Source: CAZHZT01 sp964537285
GTDB lineage: Bacteria > Bacteroidota > Bacteroidia > Chitinophagales > Saprospiraceae
Direction of reading: 5' to 3'
Assembly (NCBI GenBank): GCA_964537285.1
Contig: CAZHZT010000112.1
Span: 1-19,092 of the forward strand
Length of the DNA stretch: 19,092 nt
In this document: one piece after another, positions 1 through 7,622 of the stretch
Position numbering within the stretch: the stretch's first letter is position 1
How the letters are laid out: each line of letters begins with the position of its first letter
Program-made: the position numbers and the translations under genes
Notes under the pieces: model-generated
The model's database searches: none
What the model saw: the letters and a program-made list of their open reading frames with translations, nothing else
What the model was told of the DNA's origin: nothing

Positions 1-117
1 CAGCCTGTCAAAAAGCTAAATTGAATAAGGCCGGTCCTAAAACATTGATTTACAGTACCTATTAATAATTATTATGACAGCATGAAGTTTCCGAAAATTC
101 GGGATGACTCATGTTTA
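1..117. repeat. Intergenic repeat block, left copy, abutting the hydrolase stop codon
   Basis: Bases 1-38 are identical to 1967-2004, and similarity continues more loosely through both blocks (shared atgaagtt at 81-88 and near 2048, then ggga...cat...tttatt). The block ends at 91-117 with ccgaaaattcgg followed by gatgactcatgttta, a version of the palindrome at 1755-1794. Its last bases form the stop codon of the minus-strand serine hydrolase. The right copy likewise ends just before the stop codon of the next minus-strand gene, so the repeat behaves as a 3'-end element. Function is unknown. Confidence 0.75.
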
Positions 118-1674
118 TTCATCATCTTCCACCTTTACTTTGACTGCTTGAATCTCGTGAAAGAAGATATCATTATTAGGTACGTCAAATTTTAGTTCAA
201 CAACATTTGCATTATTATCCAGCAAGAACTGAAGCGTTCCAAAATCAAACCAGGCGTGCGTTTGATCCCATTCAATTTTAAATGTATCATAATGCCAATG
301 AGAAAGATCAGCTGAAAGGTCCGGGGCATCTTCAATTAATAATCTCAATTGATCATTTTCGAATTTGACCTCAATATTACCGTACATTTTACATTGAAAA
401 TTGCCTGCATAATTTTCCAATGACAGACTTGGCTCTGTATCCATTTTTCTGCTTTCAATCAGGTCATCCATGCGTTTTTTATTACGTTCATCCCATCGAT
501 TCGTTCGCTCCAGGCCCCAACTACTCCAGTCTTTTGGCTCCTCATCCAGCACCAGATCCAAGGTATAGTAAAGCAATGGTGAGCTGATGCCAGTCATACT
601 GTTCGTCAAAATAACCATTGCAAAACCTTGTTCCGGCACCACAGCTACTTTTGAATACATGCCATCGTATCCTCCTCCATGGTTGTAAACGACTTGATCC
701 CGATAATCTATAATGCTCCACCCCAAGCCATAAGCAGAGAAGCTCCTAAAATAAGTATCTTTTGCAAACTTGCTTACCCGCTTGGGATTGTGTGGCTGCC
801 AAAAAGTAGCTTGTGCGGACTCTGAAAAGATAACTTGATCACCATTTTTTCCTTCATTGAGCTGAAGTTGTAGCCATTTTAGCATATCATTGACGGAAGA
901 AATAATTCCTCCGGCAGCCCCCATATTATCCCAGTTTACCCATGAAATTGGAGGATTCTCATCCGTCCCCGGCATTATTTTATGCGGGCTGGCTACATTC
1001 TTCAGCTTCTTTAGGTTATTAGTAGAAGTTATTGTTCTTTCCATTTCCAGAGGATCAAAAACTTTTTCCTTTAAAAAGGCATCCCAGTCTTTTCCCGAAA
1101 CGGCTTTAATGACCTCTCCTGCAGTGATAAACATCAGGTTGGAGTAACCATACCCTGCTCTAAATTCGTAGGCCTGCGGAACCTCTGCAGCTCGTCGAAC
1201 AATTTCCTCTGCACTCAAATTGTGCTTGTACCAAATCACATCTCCACTGAACGTTCCCAACCCAACGCGATGGCAAAGCAAATCCCTAATAGTAGTATGT
1301 TGACTCACATATTCATCATACAATCTAAAATAAGGCAGGTATTTTTGTACCGGATCATCCCAACTTAATTTCCCCTCATCTACTAGAATGCTTATGGCTG
1401 CGGCAGTGAAAGCTTTTGTATTAGAAGCAATAGCGAAAAGAGAATTTCCATCTACAGCTGTGTCTTTACCATCTTCAAGATTACCATATCCCTTAGCCAG
1501 GATAATTTCTCCATCTTTTATCACGCCAATGGCCATTCCCGGCACATTCCAATCTTGACGAGCTTTTTCAAAATACTGATCTAACTTATTGGATAATTCC
1601 TGAGCATGAACGGAAACAGGTGAGAAACCTAAAATCACCCCCAGAAAGGATAACAACGGAAAGAATGCTTTCAT
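115..1674 (-). CDS. Secreted serine hydrolase, class-C beta-lactamase/penicillin-binding-protein-like, with C-terminal DUF3471-like domain
   Basis: This 519-residue protein belongs to the beta-lactamase (PF00144) superfamily, whose members act as DD-peptidases, esterases or beta-lactamases with an active-site serine. Counting from the chosen start, the SxxK motif is SNTK at residues 84-87, the Y-x-N motif is YSN at 177-179, and the third motif is HGGG at 332-335, so the catalytic set is complete. Residues 1-25 (MKAFFPLLSF... ending VHAQ) form a signal peptide, which places the enzyme in the periplasm or outside. The last ~100 residues (LENYAGNF onward) resemble DUF3471, a beta-rich domain often found behind such hydrolases. 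An upstream in-frame ATG at 1767 is rejected because it would put 31 hydrophobic residues, encoded partly by a palindromic repeat, before an otherwise perfect signal peptide. The substrate cannot be told from sequence; calling it a true beta-lactamase would be unsupported. Confidence 0.88.
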   Translation of the reverse strand: MKAFFPLLSFLGVILGFSPVSVHAQELSNKLDQYFEKARQDWNVPGMAIGVIKDGEIILAKGYGNLEDGKDTAVDGNSLFAIASNTKAFTAAAISILVDEGKLSWDDPVQKYLPYFRLYDEYVSQHTTIRDLLCHRVGLGTFSGDVIWYKHNLSAEEIVRRAAEVPQAYEFRAGYGYSNLMFITAGEVIKAVSGKDWDAFLKEKVFDPLEMERTITSTNNLKKLKNVASPHKIMPGTDENPPISWVNWDNMGAAGGIISSVNDMLKWLQLQLNEGKNGDQVIFSESAQATFWQPHNPKRVSKFAKDTYFRSFSAYGLGWSIIDYRDQVVYNHGGGYDGMYSKVAVVPEQGFAMVILTNSMTGISSPLLYYTLDLVLDEEPKDWSSWGLERTNRWDERNKKRMDDLIESRKMDTEPSLSLENYAGNFQCKMYGNIEVKFENDQLRLLIEDAPDLSADLSHWHYDTFKIEWDQTHAWFDFGTLQFLLDNNANVVELKFDVPNNDIFFHEIQAVKVKVEDDE

Positions 1675-1754
1675 TGAATATACTGCTTTTAATTTATTCG
1701 CTAAAATAAAAAAAAATGAAATTTTATTTCTTAAAACAATCATAATGATCAATA

Positions 1755-1794
1755 AAACATGAGTCATTCCGAAAATTCGGAATGACTCATGTTT
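1755..1794. repeat. Perfect 19-bp inverted repeat with 2-nt loop
   Basis: Bases 1755-1773 pair perfectly with 1776-1794 around an aa centre (half-site aaacatgagtcattccg). Related ends occur at 91-117, around 2068-2090, and as the diverged terminal inverted repeats of the foldback at 15899-16181. It lies 80 bp upstream of the hydrolase start and could be a solo copy of those ends. Confidence 0.8.
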
Positions 1795-1834
1795 GTAAAA
1801 AAACTTTCACAAAATCTGTTAATCAAACCTTTAC

Positions 1835-1906
1835 CTACTTTTTCCTTGATGAAAAAGTAGCAAAAAATCAAGGCTGTATTCAATTCTTAACGCTTTTTGA
1901 CAGGCT
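1835..1906. repeat. Hairpin plus inverted copy of the 38-bp repeat
   Basis: ctacttttt (1835-1843) pairs with aaaaagtag (1852-1860) around ccttgatg, and atcaagg at 1867-1873 can pair with that loop. Bases 1871-1906 are a diverged inverted copy of 1967-2000 (gctttttgacaggct against agcctgtcaaaaagc). The 426-bp gap between the hydrolase start (1674) and the receptor stop (2101) therefore consists largely of repeats, with no gene recognised. Confidence 0.6.
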
Positions 1907-1966
1907 TTCAGCCTAAAATGAATAAACTCGCCGGGGCTCAGATGTTATTATTCTTTTAACGGCTGC

Positions 1967-2090
1967 CAGCCTGTCAAAAAGCTAAATTGAATAAGGCCGG
2001 TCCTGAATATTGATTTACAACACCTATTTTAAATCCCAGCGAAAAAAATGAAGTTCCTTATAAATAAGGGATTACCCATATTTATTAATC
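1967..2090. repeat. Intergenic repeat block, right copy, ending just before the receptor stop codon
   Basis: Bases 1967-2004 repeat 1-38 exactly. The following ~85 bp match 39-117 loosely, including tgatttaca, atgaagtt and an ending of ggattacccatatttatt. Like the left copy it lies at the 3' end of a minus-strand gene. Confidence 0.7.
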
Positions 2091-2100
2091 ATTGAAACCC

Positions 2101-4668
2101 CTATTTCTCTATTTTGAACCTCAGGCCCAGGTAACTCATCCTTCCAAATACGGGCCCCCAGATCATGGAAGCATCAAAATATGGACTAAATGGCTGATCA
2201 GCAGCAAGGATTGGATTATCCTGCCTGAAGTTTAGTAAATTTTCTACACCAAAATAAACATCCAGTTTATTATTCCAGACCTTAGTCACTTGCGCATTCA
2301 TCAAAAAGAAATCCGGCGAAGTATTATCTAAGCGGAACGCCTCCGGATTGGAAGCGGTATTGGGAATACGCTTTTGCCCCTCCCAGTTAAGGGTATAATC
2401 GAACTTCCATTGATTAGGCGTTTCGTAGGCTAAATTAATAAAAGCCCGGTGCTGCGCCTGTAATGGCTTTCGCAAAAGCTCATCACCGTATGTAGTTTTC
2501 ACATCAAATAAACGATAAGCGACGCGAACATCCAGCTTTTCGATTAATTCATAATCAAATTGTGCTTGCAAGCTGTGCGCAAAAGACTCTCCTTCCAAGT
2601 TGTAGAAAATAAGCTGTTGAGGATTGGCATCTAAGTCGATTACAATCTGATTTTCAAAATGGGTGTAGTAATAATCTACACTGATAGTAGCTTCTTTTCC
2701 ACCAATTTCAAAGCCTTGCGTGGCATTGGCCCCGTAATTCCAGGCCACTTCAGGATCCAAGCCATAAGGATTGTCATTATTGACCGATCGAATAACAAAC
2801 TCACGGGAGCTGGCAAGGTAACTATTGTTTTCGGCCAGCACATTAGCTGTACGCTGCCCACGACCAGCAGCCAACCGGAATACAGTCTTTTCATATGGAG
2901 CATAGCGCAAATGAATACGAGGAGTGGCAAAAAATCCAAAGTTATTATGGTGATCTCCTCTGATACCCGCAACAATTGTAACCGCCTGGCTTGGAGTATA
3001 GGTGTATTCTCCATACACCCCAGGTACGACTTCATCGCGCAGAAAATTATTTTCATTTAGATCTTCTTCGTATTCATCTGCTGCAAAACTAAGTCCGGCG
3101 CGAACTTTGTGATCAGTGGTTCCAATAATTGTTTGGAACATTAAATTGGCGTAAAAAGAAGTCTGTTCAGCATTATATGTTCTTGCACCAAAGTAGCTAT
3201 CTTGCTGGTGATTAAGTGCAGAAAGCTGCAGTCCGATGCTGGTATTTGGTAAATTTCTGAATATCCACCCGATTTTCCCCCATGCTTCCAGGCGTTTGGT
3301 TTCCATATCCATCCCCCAATACCTAGGTGAATTTTGATCGTCTGTGGGTTCAAACTCCATTTGTCCGCCCTGATTGTCTATATAAGTACCTTTTATACCA
3401 AACTGGGAACGAAGTCCGTCACTTCCGGCAATATATCGCCAGCGGTTTAAGGCGATAAAAGAAGTATTGAGTGGATTATCAAGGAAGCCATCACTATTGC
3501 GATCCTGCTTAACGGCATTGTTTTTAGCATGAAGCAATAGAGCCGTAGACCATTTTTCGTTAAGTTTATGAGCCAGGTTGACATTCCCTTCTATTCTACG
3601 GCCTTCGTTTGCATAAAAATTAAGATAAACCGGATCGCTTTCCTCCGGTTTGCGCAACTCGACATTGATCTGACCAGCAATACTTTCAAAGCCTTCTGAG
3701 ACGGCACCCACTCCTTTATTTAATTGAATGCTTTCTACCCAATGCCCTGGCGTATAGGTAAGGCCAAACAGGGAAGACAATCCTCGAACGTCCGGGATTA
3801 CTTCACGCATTATTTGTGTATAAGGACCAGCCAAGCCAAGCATTTGAATTTGTCGGGTACCCGTTACTGCATCTGTAAAGTGCACATCCACACTGGGATT
3901 GGTTTCAAAACTCTCTGACAAATTACAGCAGGCGGCCTTTTGAAGCTCTCCTTCTCCAATTCTTTGAACTTTTATTGGCTCCAGAAAAGAAACTTCTGTT
4001 GTTTTAGAGCGATGGGTAACTTCTACTTCCTCCAACTGAACATTCTCTTTCAATGTAATCTCGACATATTCTTCCGTACCCATAAAAACAGTGTCCTGAG
4101 CATATCCGATGTAGCTAAAAATTAACATATTGGATTCAGAGTCATTTGGAAGTTCAAATTCACCTTCGGTATTTGCTACTGCTCCGGTTCCACTATCTGC
4201 CCAGAAAATGTTCGTTCCTACTAATGGTAGCTTTTTTCCTTTACGACCTTCTTCAAAAACGATTCCCTTTACAATTGAAAAATTGTCGGTTTCATTAGTA
4301 GTAGGATGCTCTGCAGGATATAACTCCCGATACAAACAGCAAGCCGGCAGTTCATTATACACAGCATTATTGGCGAGGAATGACTTAGTGTCATGCCCAA
4401 CCCCGGTAACAGCATAATGTAACTGATCTTCATCAAAAAGGCTTGGAGTAACCGCAACTTTGAGCATGTGTGTTTCCTCACTCCAATCGGCGCTTTCAAC
4501 GCCCTGAATCGTTAAGGCAGCTTCTTCGATACGATCTTTGCACATGGCACAAGCCCCATTAACGAATATGCTTCTTTCCTCTGTGGATTGAAAGGTATCC
4601 TGCCCAAGAAGCAAAGCAGGAATAAAGGCAACGAGCCATAAACAGCTCAGCCATTTTTGTATTTTCAT
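2101..4668 (-). CDS. TonB-dependent receptor with fused N-terminal heavy-metal-associated domain (probable copper/metal uptake)
   Basis: The 855 residues contain, in order: a signal peptide (1-22, ending LLGQ); an HMA-like domain (about 33-105) with the metal-binding CAMC at residues 40-43 in the setting GACAMCKDRIEEAA; a second Cys pair at 110-111; a carboxypeptidase-like regulatory domain (about 132-210, VKGIVFEE...SYIGYAQDTV); a TonB plug (about 230-340, with TGTRQIQMLGLAGPY and ESIAGQINVEL); and an outer-membrane beta-barrel to the C terminus. The plug has another Cys pair at 247-248 (KAACCNLSESF), typical of the Bacteroidota receptor group found beside copper chaperones. The inferred role is TonB-driven import of a metal or metal complex across the outer membrane; copper is the best guess, not shown. 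HMA modules are more often separate proteins in such loci, so the fusion is notable. It lies 233 bp downstream of the Cys-rich gene, with a foldback between them. Confidence 0.9.
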   Translation of the reverse strand: MKIQKWLSCLWLVAFIPALLLGQDTFQSTEERSIFVNGACAMCKDRIEEAALTIQGVESADWSEETHMLKVAVTPSLFDEDQLHYAVTGVGHDTKSFLANNAVYNELPACCLYRELYPAEHPTTNETDNFSIVKGIVFEEGRKGKKLPLVGTNIFWADSGTGAVANTEGEFELPNDSESNMLIFSYIGYAQDTVFMGTEEYVEITLKENVQLEEVEVTHRSKTTEVSFLEPIKVQRIGEGELQKAACCNLSESFETNPSVDVHFTDAVTGTRQIQMLGLAGPYTQIMREVIPDVRGLSSLFGLTYTPGHWVESIQLNKGVGAVSEGFESIAGQINVELRKPEESDPVYLNFYANEGRRIEGNVNLAHKLNEKWSTALLLHAKNNAVKQDRNSDGFLDNPLNTSFIALNRWRYIAGSDGLRSQFGIKGTYIDNQGGQMEFEPTDDQNSPRYWGMDMETKRLEAWGKIGWIFRNLPNTSIGLQLSALNHQQDSYFGARTYNAEQTSFYANLMFQTIIGTTDHKVRAGLSFAADEYEEDLNENNFLRDEVVPGVYGEYTYTPSQAVTIVAGIRGDHHNNFGFFATPRIHLRYAPYEKTVFRLAAGRGQRTANVLAENNSYLASSREFVIRSVNNDNPYGLDPEVAWNYGANATQGFEIGGKEATISVDYYYTHFENQIVIDLDANPQQLIFYNLEGESFAHSLQAQFDYELIEKLDVRVAYRLFDVKTTYGDELLRKPLQAQHRAFINLAYETPNQWKFDYTLNWEGQKRIPNTASNPEAFRLDNTSPDFFLMNAQVTKVWNNKLDVYFGVENLLNFRQDNPILAADQPFSPYFDASMIWGPVFGRMSYLGLRFKIEK

Positions 4669-4683
4669 GATGGATTTACTTTG

Positions 4684-4852
4684 GACTTGTTCTGTAGATG
4701 CTGATGCGGGTGCATTTCATTTTGTCGCTGCCGACAAGAGAAGAGATTATTTTTAGTGAGAGGAACGGGCAGCGTGCCTCTCTCTAAAGAAAACACCTTC
4801 TCAAGAACAGCGACAAAATGAAATGCACCATCAAGCATCTACAGAACAAGTC
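4684..4852. repeat. 169-bp foldback element with ~45-bp inverted arms
   Basis: The left arm 4684-4730 (gacttgttctgtagatgc, short gap, gtgcatttcattttgtcg) is the near-perfect reverse complement of 4808-4852: 18 bp perfect outside, 21 bp perfect inside. The ~77-bp middle holds a second hairpin, tttagtgagagg (4752-4763) with cctctctctaaa (4778-4789), one mismatch. It separates the Cys-rich gene from the receptor on the minus strand. It could be a mobile foldback, a transcription attenuator or terminator, or both. No open frame is visible. Confidence 0.85.
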
Positions 4853-4901
4853 TTTTAAATAAAAAAGGATTGCAATTAACGGTCAATAACCGTTAATCGT
4901 T

Positions 4902-5291
4902 TTAAACAACTTCAAAAGAAGCCGCTTCCCGGGGAGGGATCCAGATGTGGTAAACGAAATCAAAGGAGTGTAAAGAAGGTATGCTGAAGGGGTCAGCAAG
5001 CAGTTCTCCCTGATATGTTTTAATGGAATAATTAAGCGTAAATACAACACAGGAAATGCAACAGAAACAATTGCACATTTTGGAACCACAATTATCTTTA
5101 GGCGCTTCTTCTTTATCCTCTTCCTGTTCGCTGCAATGATTAGAAGATGAACAACAGGAAGCAGGCACTTGCTCAATAACGGATTCTGTTTTACCTTCGT
5201 GATACATTTCTGCACAACAAGCATTACTTCCAGCCACCTTAAAGGTCTGAAGGGTAATGATGCAGGCTAATATGAAGGCAATTACTTTCAT
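4902..5291 (-). CDS. Small exported cysteine-rich protein, DUF6660-like
   Basis: This is a 129-residue protein with an N-terminal hydrophobic signal (MKVIAFILACIITLQTF) and 12 cysteines, 11 of them after the signal. They cluster in NACCAEM, ASCCSSSNHC and NCGSKMCNCFCCISC. A C-terminal tail contains YHIWIPPREA, resembling the W-x-PP ending of DUF6660-type proteins that accompany metal-linked TonB receptors in Bacteroidota; this assignment is from memory of the family pattern. The Cys clusters suggest metal or redox binding in the periplasm or on the outer membrane. It is the upstream partner of the HMA-fused receptor on the same strand, which supports a metal-handling role. The start at 5291 gives the signal peptide directly and lies 17 nt behind a plausible -7 box. 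Exact function is unknown. Confidence 0.75.
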   Translation of the reverse strand: MKVIAFILACIITLQTFKVAGSNACCAEMYHEGKTESVIEQVPASCCSSSNHCSEQEEDKEEAPKDNCGSKMCNCFCCISCVVFTLNYSIKTYQGELLADPFSIPSLHSFDFVYHIWIPPREAASFEVV

Positions 5292-5308
5292 TAATCGTTA
5301 TAATGCAA

Positions 5309-5339
5309 AAAATGTAAACTTGTTATAAATATACGCAAA
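5309..5339 (-). promoter_or_regulatory. Candidate Bacteroidota-type promoter for the Cys-rich/receptor genes
   Basis: On the minus strand TTTG (5339-5336) is followed after 19 nt by TACATTTT (5316-5309), seven of eight matches to TAnnTTTG, 17 nt before the ATG. Spacing suits the Bacteroidota -33/-7 pattern, but the leader would be short. It is inferred from sequence only. Confidence 0.35.
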
Positions 5340-5453
5340 TAATTTGTAATATCAATGATTTTAGAGTTGCTTTAATTATAGTTATGAGTCCAGGCTGGAA
5401 ATCCGGGCTCATAAACAAATCGTCTATTCTCAACTGGTTAACAAAACTGTAAC

Positions 5454-6062
5454 ATGTTACCACTCAAACAACATATAGAAAGCTTAATCTTCGCAACGGA
5501 CCATCCTATTTCATTAGAGGAGATACAGGAAAGCCTGGAAAAGGCCTTTGAAACCTTGTTCCCGGCAGAGGAAGTCATTCAGTCTGTAGAAGAACTTACT
5601 ACAAAATACAAGCAGGAAGACTTTTCCTTTGAAATCGTTGAAATCGCTGGCGGGTATCAATTCCTGACCAAAGGAGCTTATATTAATACGATAAGCCAAC
5701 ATTTAAAACTTACGACCCGGAAACAACTTTCCCGTGCAGCTCTGGAAACCTTATCAATACTAGCCTATAAACAGCCGGTCTCTAAATCAGAACTGGAAAA
5801 AATCCGGGGCGTCAACTGTGATTACTCTATTCAAAAACTTCTGGAAAAAGAACTTGTTACTATAGTTGGACGTAGCGACGGGCCTGGAAGACCTCTTTTG
5901 TATGGTACAAGTGAGAAATTCATGGATTATTTTGGAATAAAAAGCATGAAAGATCTTCCAAAACCCAAAGATTTCAAACTGCCGGACTCGCAAATCGGCG
6001 AAGCCGCTCCCCTTGAAGAAGATGTACCACAAGGAGGACAACCAGATACCGACGCAGATTAA
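5454..6062 (+). CDS. scpB: Segregation and condensation protein B
   Basis: This 202-residue protein matches ScpB, the winged-helix partner that dimerises and binds the ScpA kleisin of the SMC complex, which compacts and segregates the chromosome in the cytoplasm. The first winged-helix domain spans about 1-80 (IESLIFATDHPISLEEI, GGYQFLTK) and the second about 90-165. The second carries the family hallmark LSRAALETLSILAYKQPV, then EIEKIRGV-type text (ELEKIRGVNCDYSIQKLLEK) and GRPLLYGTSEKFMDYFGI. A loose acidic tail (to 202) follows. The ATG at 5454 puts the first domain at the N terminus as usual. scpA is not adjacent, which is normal for Bacteroidota. The DUF2480 gene starts 34 nt downstream on the same strand, so the two are probably co-transcribed. 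The divergent Cys-rich gene begins 162 bp upstream. Confidence 0.95.
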   Translation: MLPLKQHIESLIFATDHPISLEEIQESLEKAFETLFPAEEVIQSVEELTTKYKQEDFSFEIVEIAGGYQFLTKGAYINTISQHLKLTTRKQLSRAALETLSILAYKQPVSKSELEKIRGVNCDYSIQKLLEKELVTIVGRSDGPGRPLLYGTSEKFMDYFGIKSMKDLPKPKDFKLPDSQIGEAAPLEEDVPQGGQPDTDAD

Positions 6063-6096
6063 TTTTTGTTTTTCAACGAAAACCCTATCAAATATC

Positions 6097-6609
6097 ATGG
6101 ATAAACCATTAGTTAATAAAGTAGCCGCCAGCGGGCTAATCACCATAGATCTCGAAAATTATTTTCCGGAAACTCCCGTAAAAAGCATTGATCTAAAGGA
6201 TTTCCTTTTCAGAGAGCTTATTCTACGGGAAAAAGATTTCCGCGCAGCCCTCAAAGAAAAAGATTGGACGGAATATCAAGATGTTAATCTAGCCGTATTT
6301 TGTTCCACGGATGCCATCGTCCCTGTCTGGGCTTATATGCTAATAGCTTCTTATGCCCAGCCTTACGTTACCTCCTTGTTTTTTGGAAACCCGGACGCTT
6401 TCTACGAAGATTATTATAAAAAGACTATAGAACAACTAGAAATAGAAGACTATCGCGATCAGCGCCTGGTGATTAAAGGATGTAGCAATAAGCCAGTTCC
6501 AGCAGCTGCTTATATGTACTTAACCCAGAAACTTCGCCCTCTCGCGCGTAGTATCATGTATGGCGAACCCTGCTCTACAGTGCCGATCTATAAAAAACCT
6601 AAAAAATAA
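6097..6609 (+). CDS. DUF2480 family protein
   Basis: This is a 170-residue cytoplasmic protein with no signal or membrane segment. Its sequence follows the Bacteroidota-specific DUF2480 pattern: a start like KVAASGLITIDLENYFP, a middle with REKDFRAALKEKDW and VNLAVFCSTDAIVPVWAYML, and an end with RLVIKGCSNKPVPAAAY and SIMYGEPCSTVPIYK. Two cysteines near the C terminus (KGC, EPC) are conserved-looking, but no catalytic role is known to me. The frame is open further upstream to 6013, inside scpB; the ATG at 6097 is preferred because family similarity begins there and it leaves a clean 34-nt gap after scpB. It probably shares a transcript with scpB. Molecular function is unknown. Confidence 0.85.
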   Translation: MDKPLVNKVAASGLITIDLENYFPETPVKSIDLKDFLFRELILREKDFRAALKEKDWTEYQDVNLAVFCSTDAIVPVWAYMLIASYAQPYVTSLFFGNPDAFYEDYYKKTIEQLEIEDYRDQRLVIKGCSNKPVPAAAYMYLTQKLRPLARSIMYGEPCSTVPIYKKPKK

Positions 6610-6650
6610 TTTTTTAGGCGCAAGGTTTCTGATTTCATGGCATCTCATTA

Positions 6651-6815
6651 ATGAAGTTGTTTGTAACATCGGTTTACTGCCCTTTGTAAGGAAATTTTGT
6701 TTGGAGAGATGCCCGTTTTTTTTGATTTTCCCTCGAAAAAATCAAAAAAACGGGCATCTCTCCAATAAAAAACTATCCTGCCGAGGGCAATGAACCGATT
6801 TTCAAACAAATTCAT
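6651..6815. repeat. 165-bp foldback element with slipped ~30-bp central stem
   Basis: The centre 6701-6730 pairs with 6735-6765: the outer 15 bp (ttggagagatgcccg) are perfect, the inner T/A tracts are offset by one base, and the loop is cctc. The flanking arms also pair imperfectly (gttgtttgtaacatcggtt against the complement of aaccgattttcaaacaaa). The element resembles the one at 10189-10255 in plan and flanks. It sits 41 bp after the DUF2480 stop and ends 21 bp before the surviving peroxidase fragment. There is no T-run after the stem, so it is not a textbook terminator. Confidence 0.85.
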
Positions 6816-6836
6816 CAACATTTATTCATTTTCTAA

Positions 6837-7511
6837 ACACGGTGCTATGAAGTCATTCCTCTGGAGCATTTCCTTAATACTGATCTGTTTGAGGATGCCT
6901 TCGGCGATTCAGAAATAACTTCTGAACGCGTATCACTAGCACTTTCTCAATTTGTACGTGCCATCGTTTCTTACAATACCAAGTTTGATGAAGGACTTCA
7001 AGCTATCAATGGCAACCCAGACTTTCCGAATATTGATTTTCCGAACTTCACTGCATCTGAAAACTTGGGCAAAGAGCTATTCTTTTCTGCCCGTACCAAT
7101 TGCGCTTCTTGTCATGTAGGGCTTACATTTTCTGCTCCTGCACCTAGAAACAACGGGCTGGATTTAGTTTATGAGGACAATGGCATAGGAAATGTTACCG
7201 GCGATCCAGATGATGACGGCTTATTCAAAATCAATTCACTCAGAAGCGTAGAATTGACAGCTCCATACATGCATGACGGACGGTTTACAAGCTTGGAAGA
7301 AGTGATTGAACACTACAATTCGGGAGTTCAGGATCACCCTAACTTATCCCCGCAACTAAGAACAGGTGGTCCAGGCCAAGGCCCTCCGGGTGGCCCAAGA
7401 ACATTGAATCTTACAACCGATGAAAAACAAGCTTTGGTGGATTTTTTGAAAACACTTACAGATCCCGTCGTATCGACAGATGAGAAATATAGTGATCCAT
7501 TTGAAGGATAA
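6837..7511 (+). pseudogene. 5'-truncated di-heme cytochrome c peroxidase (MauG/CcpA family) remnant
   Basis: The open frame after the in-frame stop at 6834-6836 encodes the C-terminal ~220 residues of a bacterial cytochrome c peroxidase, which reduces hydrogen peroxide in the periplasm. Visible family blocks are FEDAFGDSEIT, ALSQFVRAIVSYNTKFDEG, the heme site CASCH at 7101-7115, NNGLD, FKINSLRSVELTAPYMHDGR with its distal Met, LEEVIEHYNSG, and DFLKTLTDP near the end. The N-terminal half is missing: signal peptide, first CxxCH and inter-domain region. There is no in-frame ATG before or within the first 75 codons; the frame's only early start-like codon is TTG at 7065, which would skip more of the domain. 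With one of two hemes and no export signal it should be non-functional. A foldback ends at 6815, just before the break, so rearrangement there probably removed the 5' end. Confidence 0.85.
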
Positions 7512-7592
7512 GATAAATTGGTTTATAAGAATGAAGGCTCGAAGCGCAAATGCGCTTCGAGCCTTCATTCTTATAAACCAATTTATCTTATC
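7507..7592. repeat. Perfect 86-bp palindrome (42-bp arms, 2-nt centre)
   Basis: Bases 7507-7548 are the exact reverse complement of 7551-7592, with aa at 7549-7550. The centre is GC-rich (ggctcgaagcgca) and the outside AT-rich. It overlaps the peroxidase-remnant stop codon (7509-7511) and ends 31 bp before the next gene's ATG. A perfect palindrome this long can extrude as a cruciform. In RNA it would form a single 42-bp hairpin. Confidence 0.95.
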
Positions 7593-7622
7593 AATGTTTT
7601 AACCAAAAATCCGTTTCTTTAC

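Noticed and set aside
1675..1767. N-terminal extension of the serine hydrolase to the ATG at 1767
   Set aside because: The added 31 residues precede a complete signal peptide and derive partly from a palindromic repeat.
2659..3060. Open frames of 100-130 codons antisense or out of frame to the receptor
   Set aside because: They shadow the receptor gene, whose domain order is complete in its own frame, and have no recognisable features.
6701..6765. Long stem considered as an ordinary intrinsic terminator
   Set aside because: The T-tract is inside the stem rather than after it and the stem is far longer than usual; a role at the transcript 3' end remains possible but is not shown.
6847..6918. 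Short frame MKSFLWSISLILICLRMPSA that looks like a signal peptide
   Set aside because: It ends at a stop after 23 codons and overlaps, in another frame, text that clearly encodes the peroxidase (FEDAFGDSEIT), so the resemblance is coincidental.
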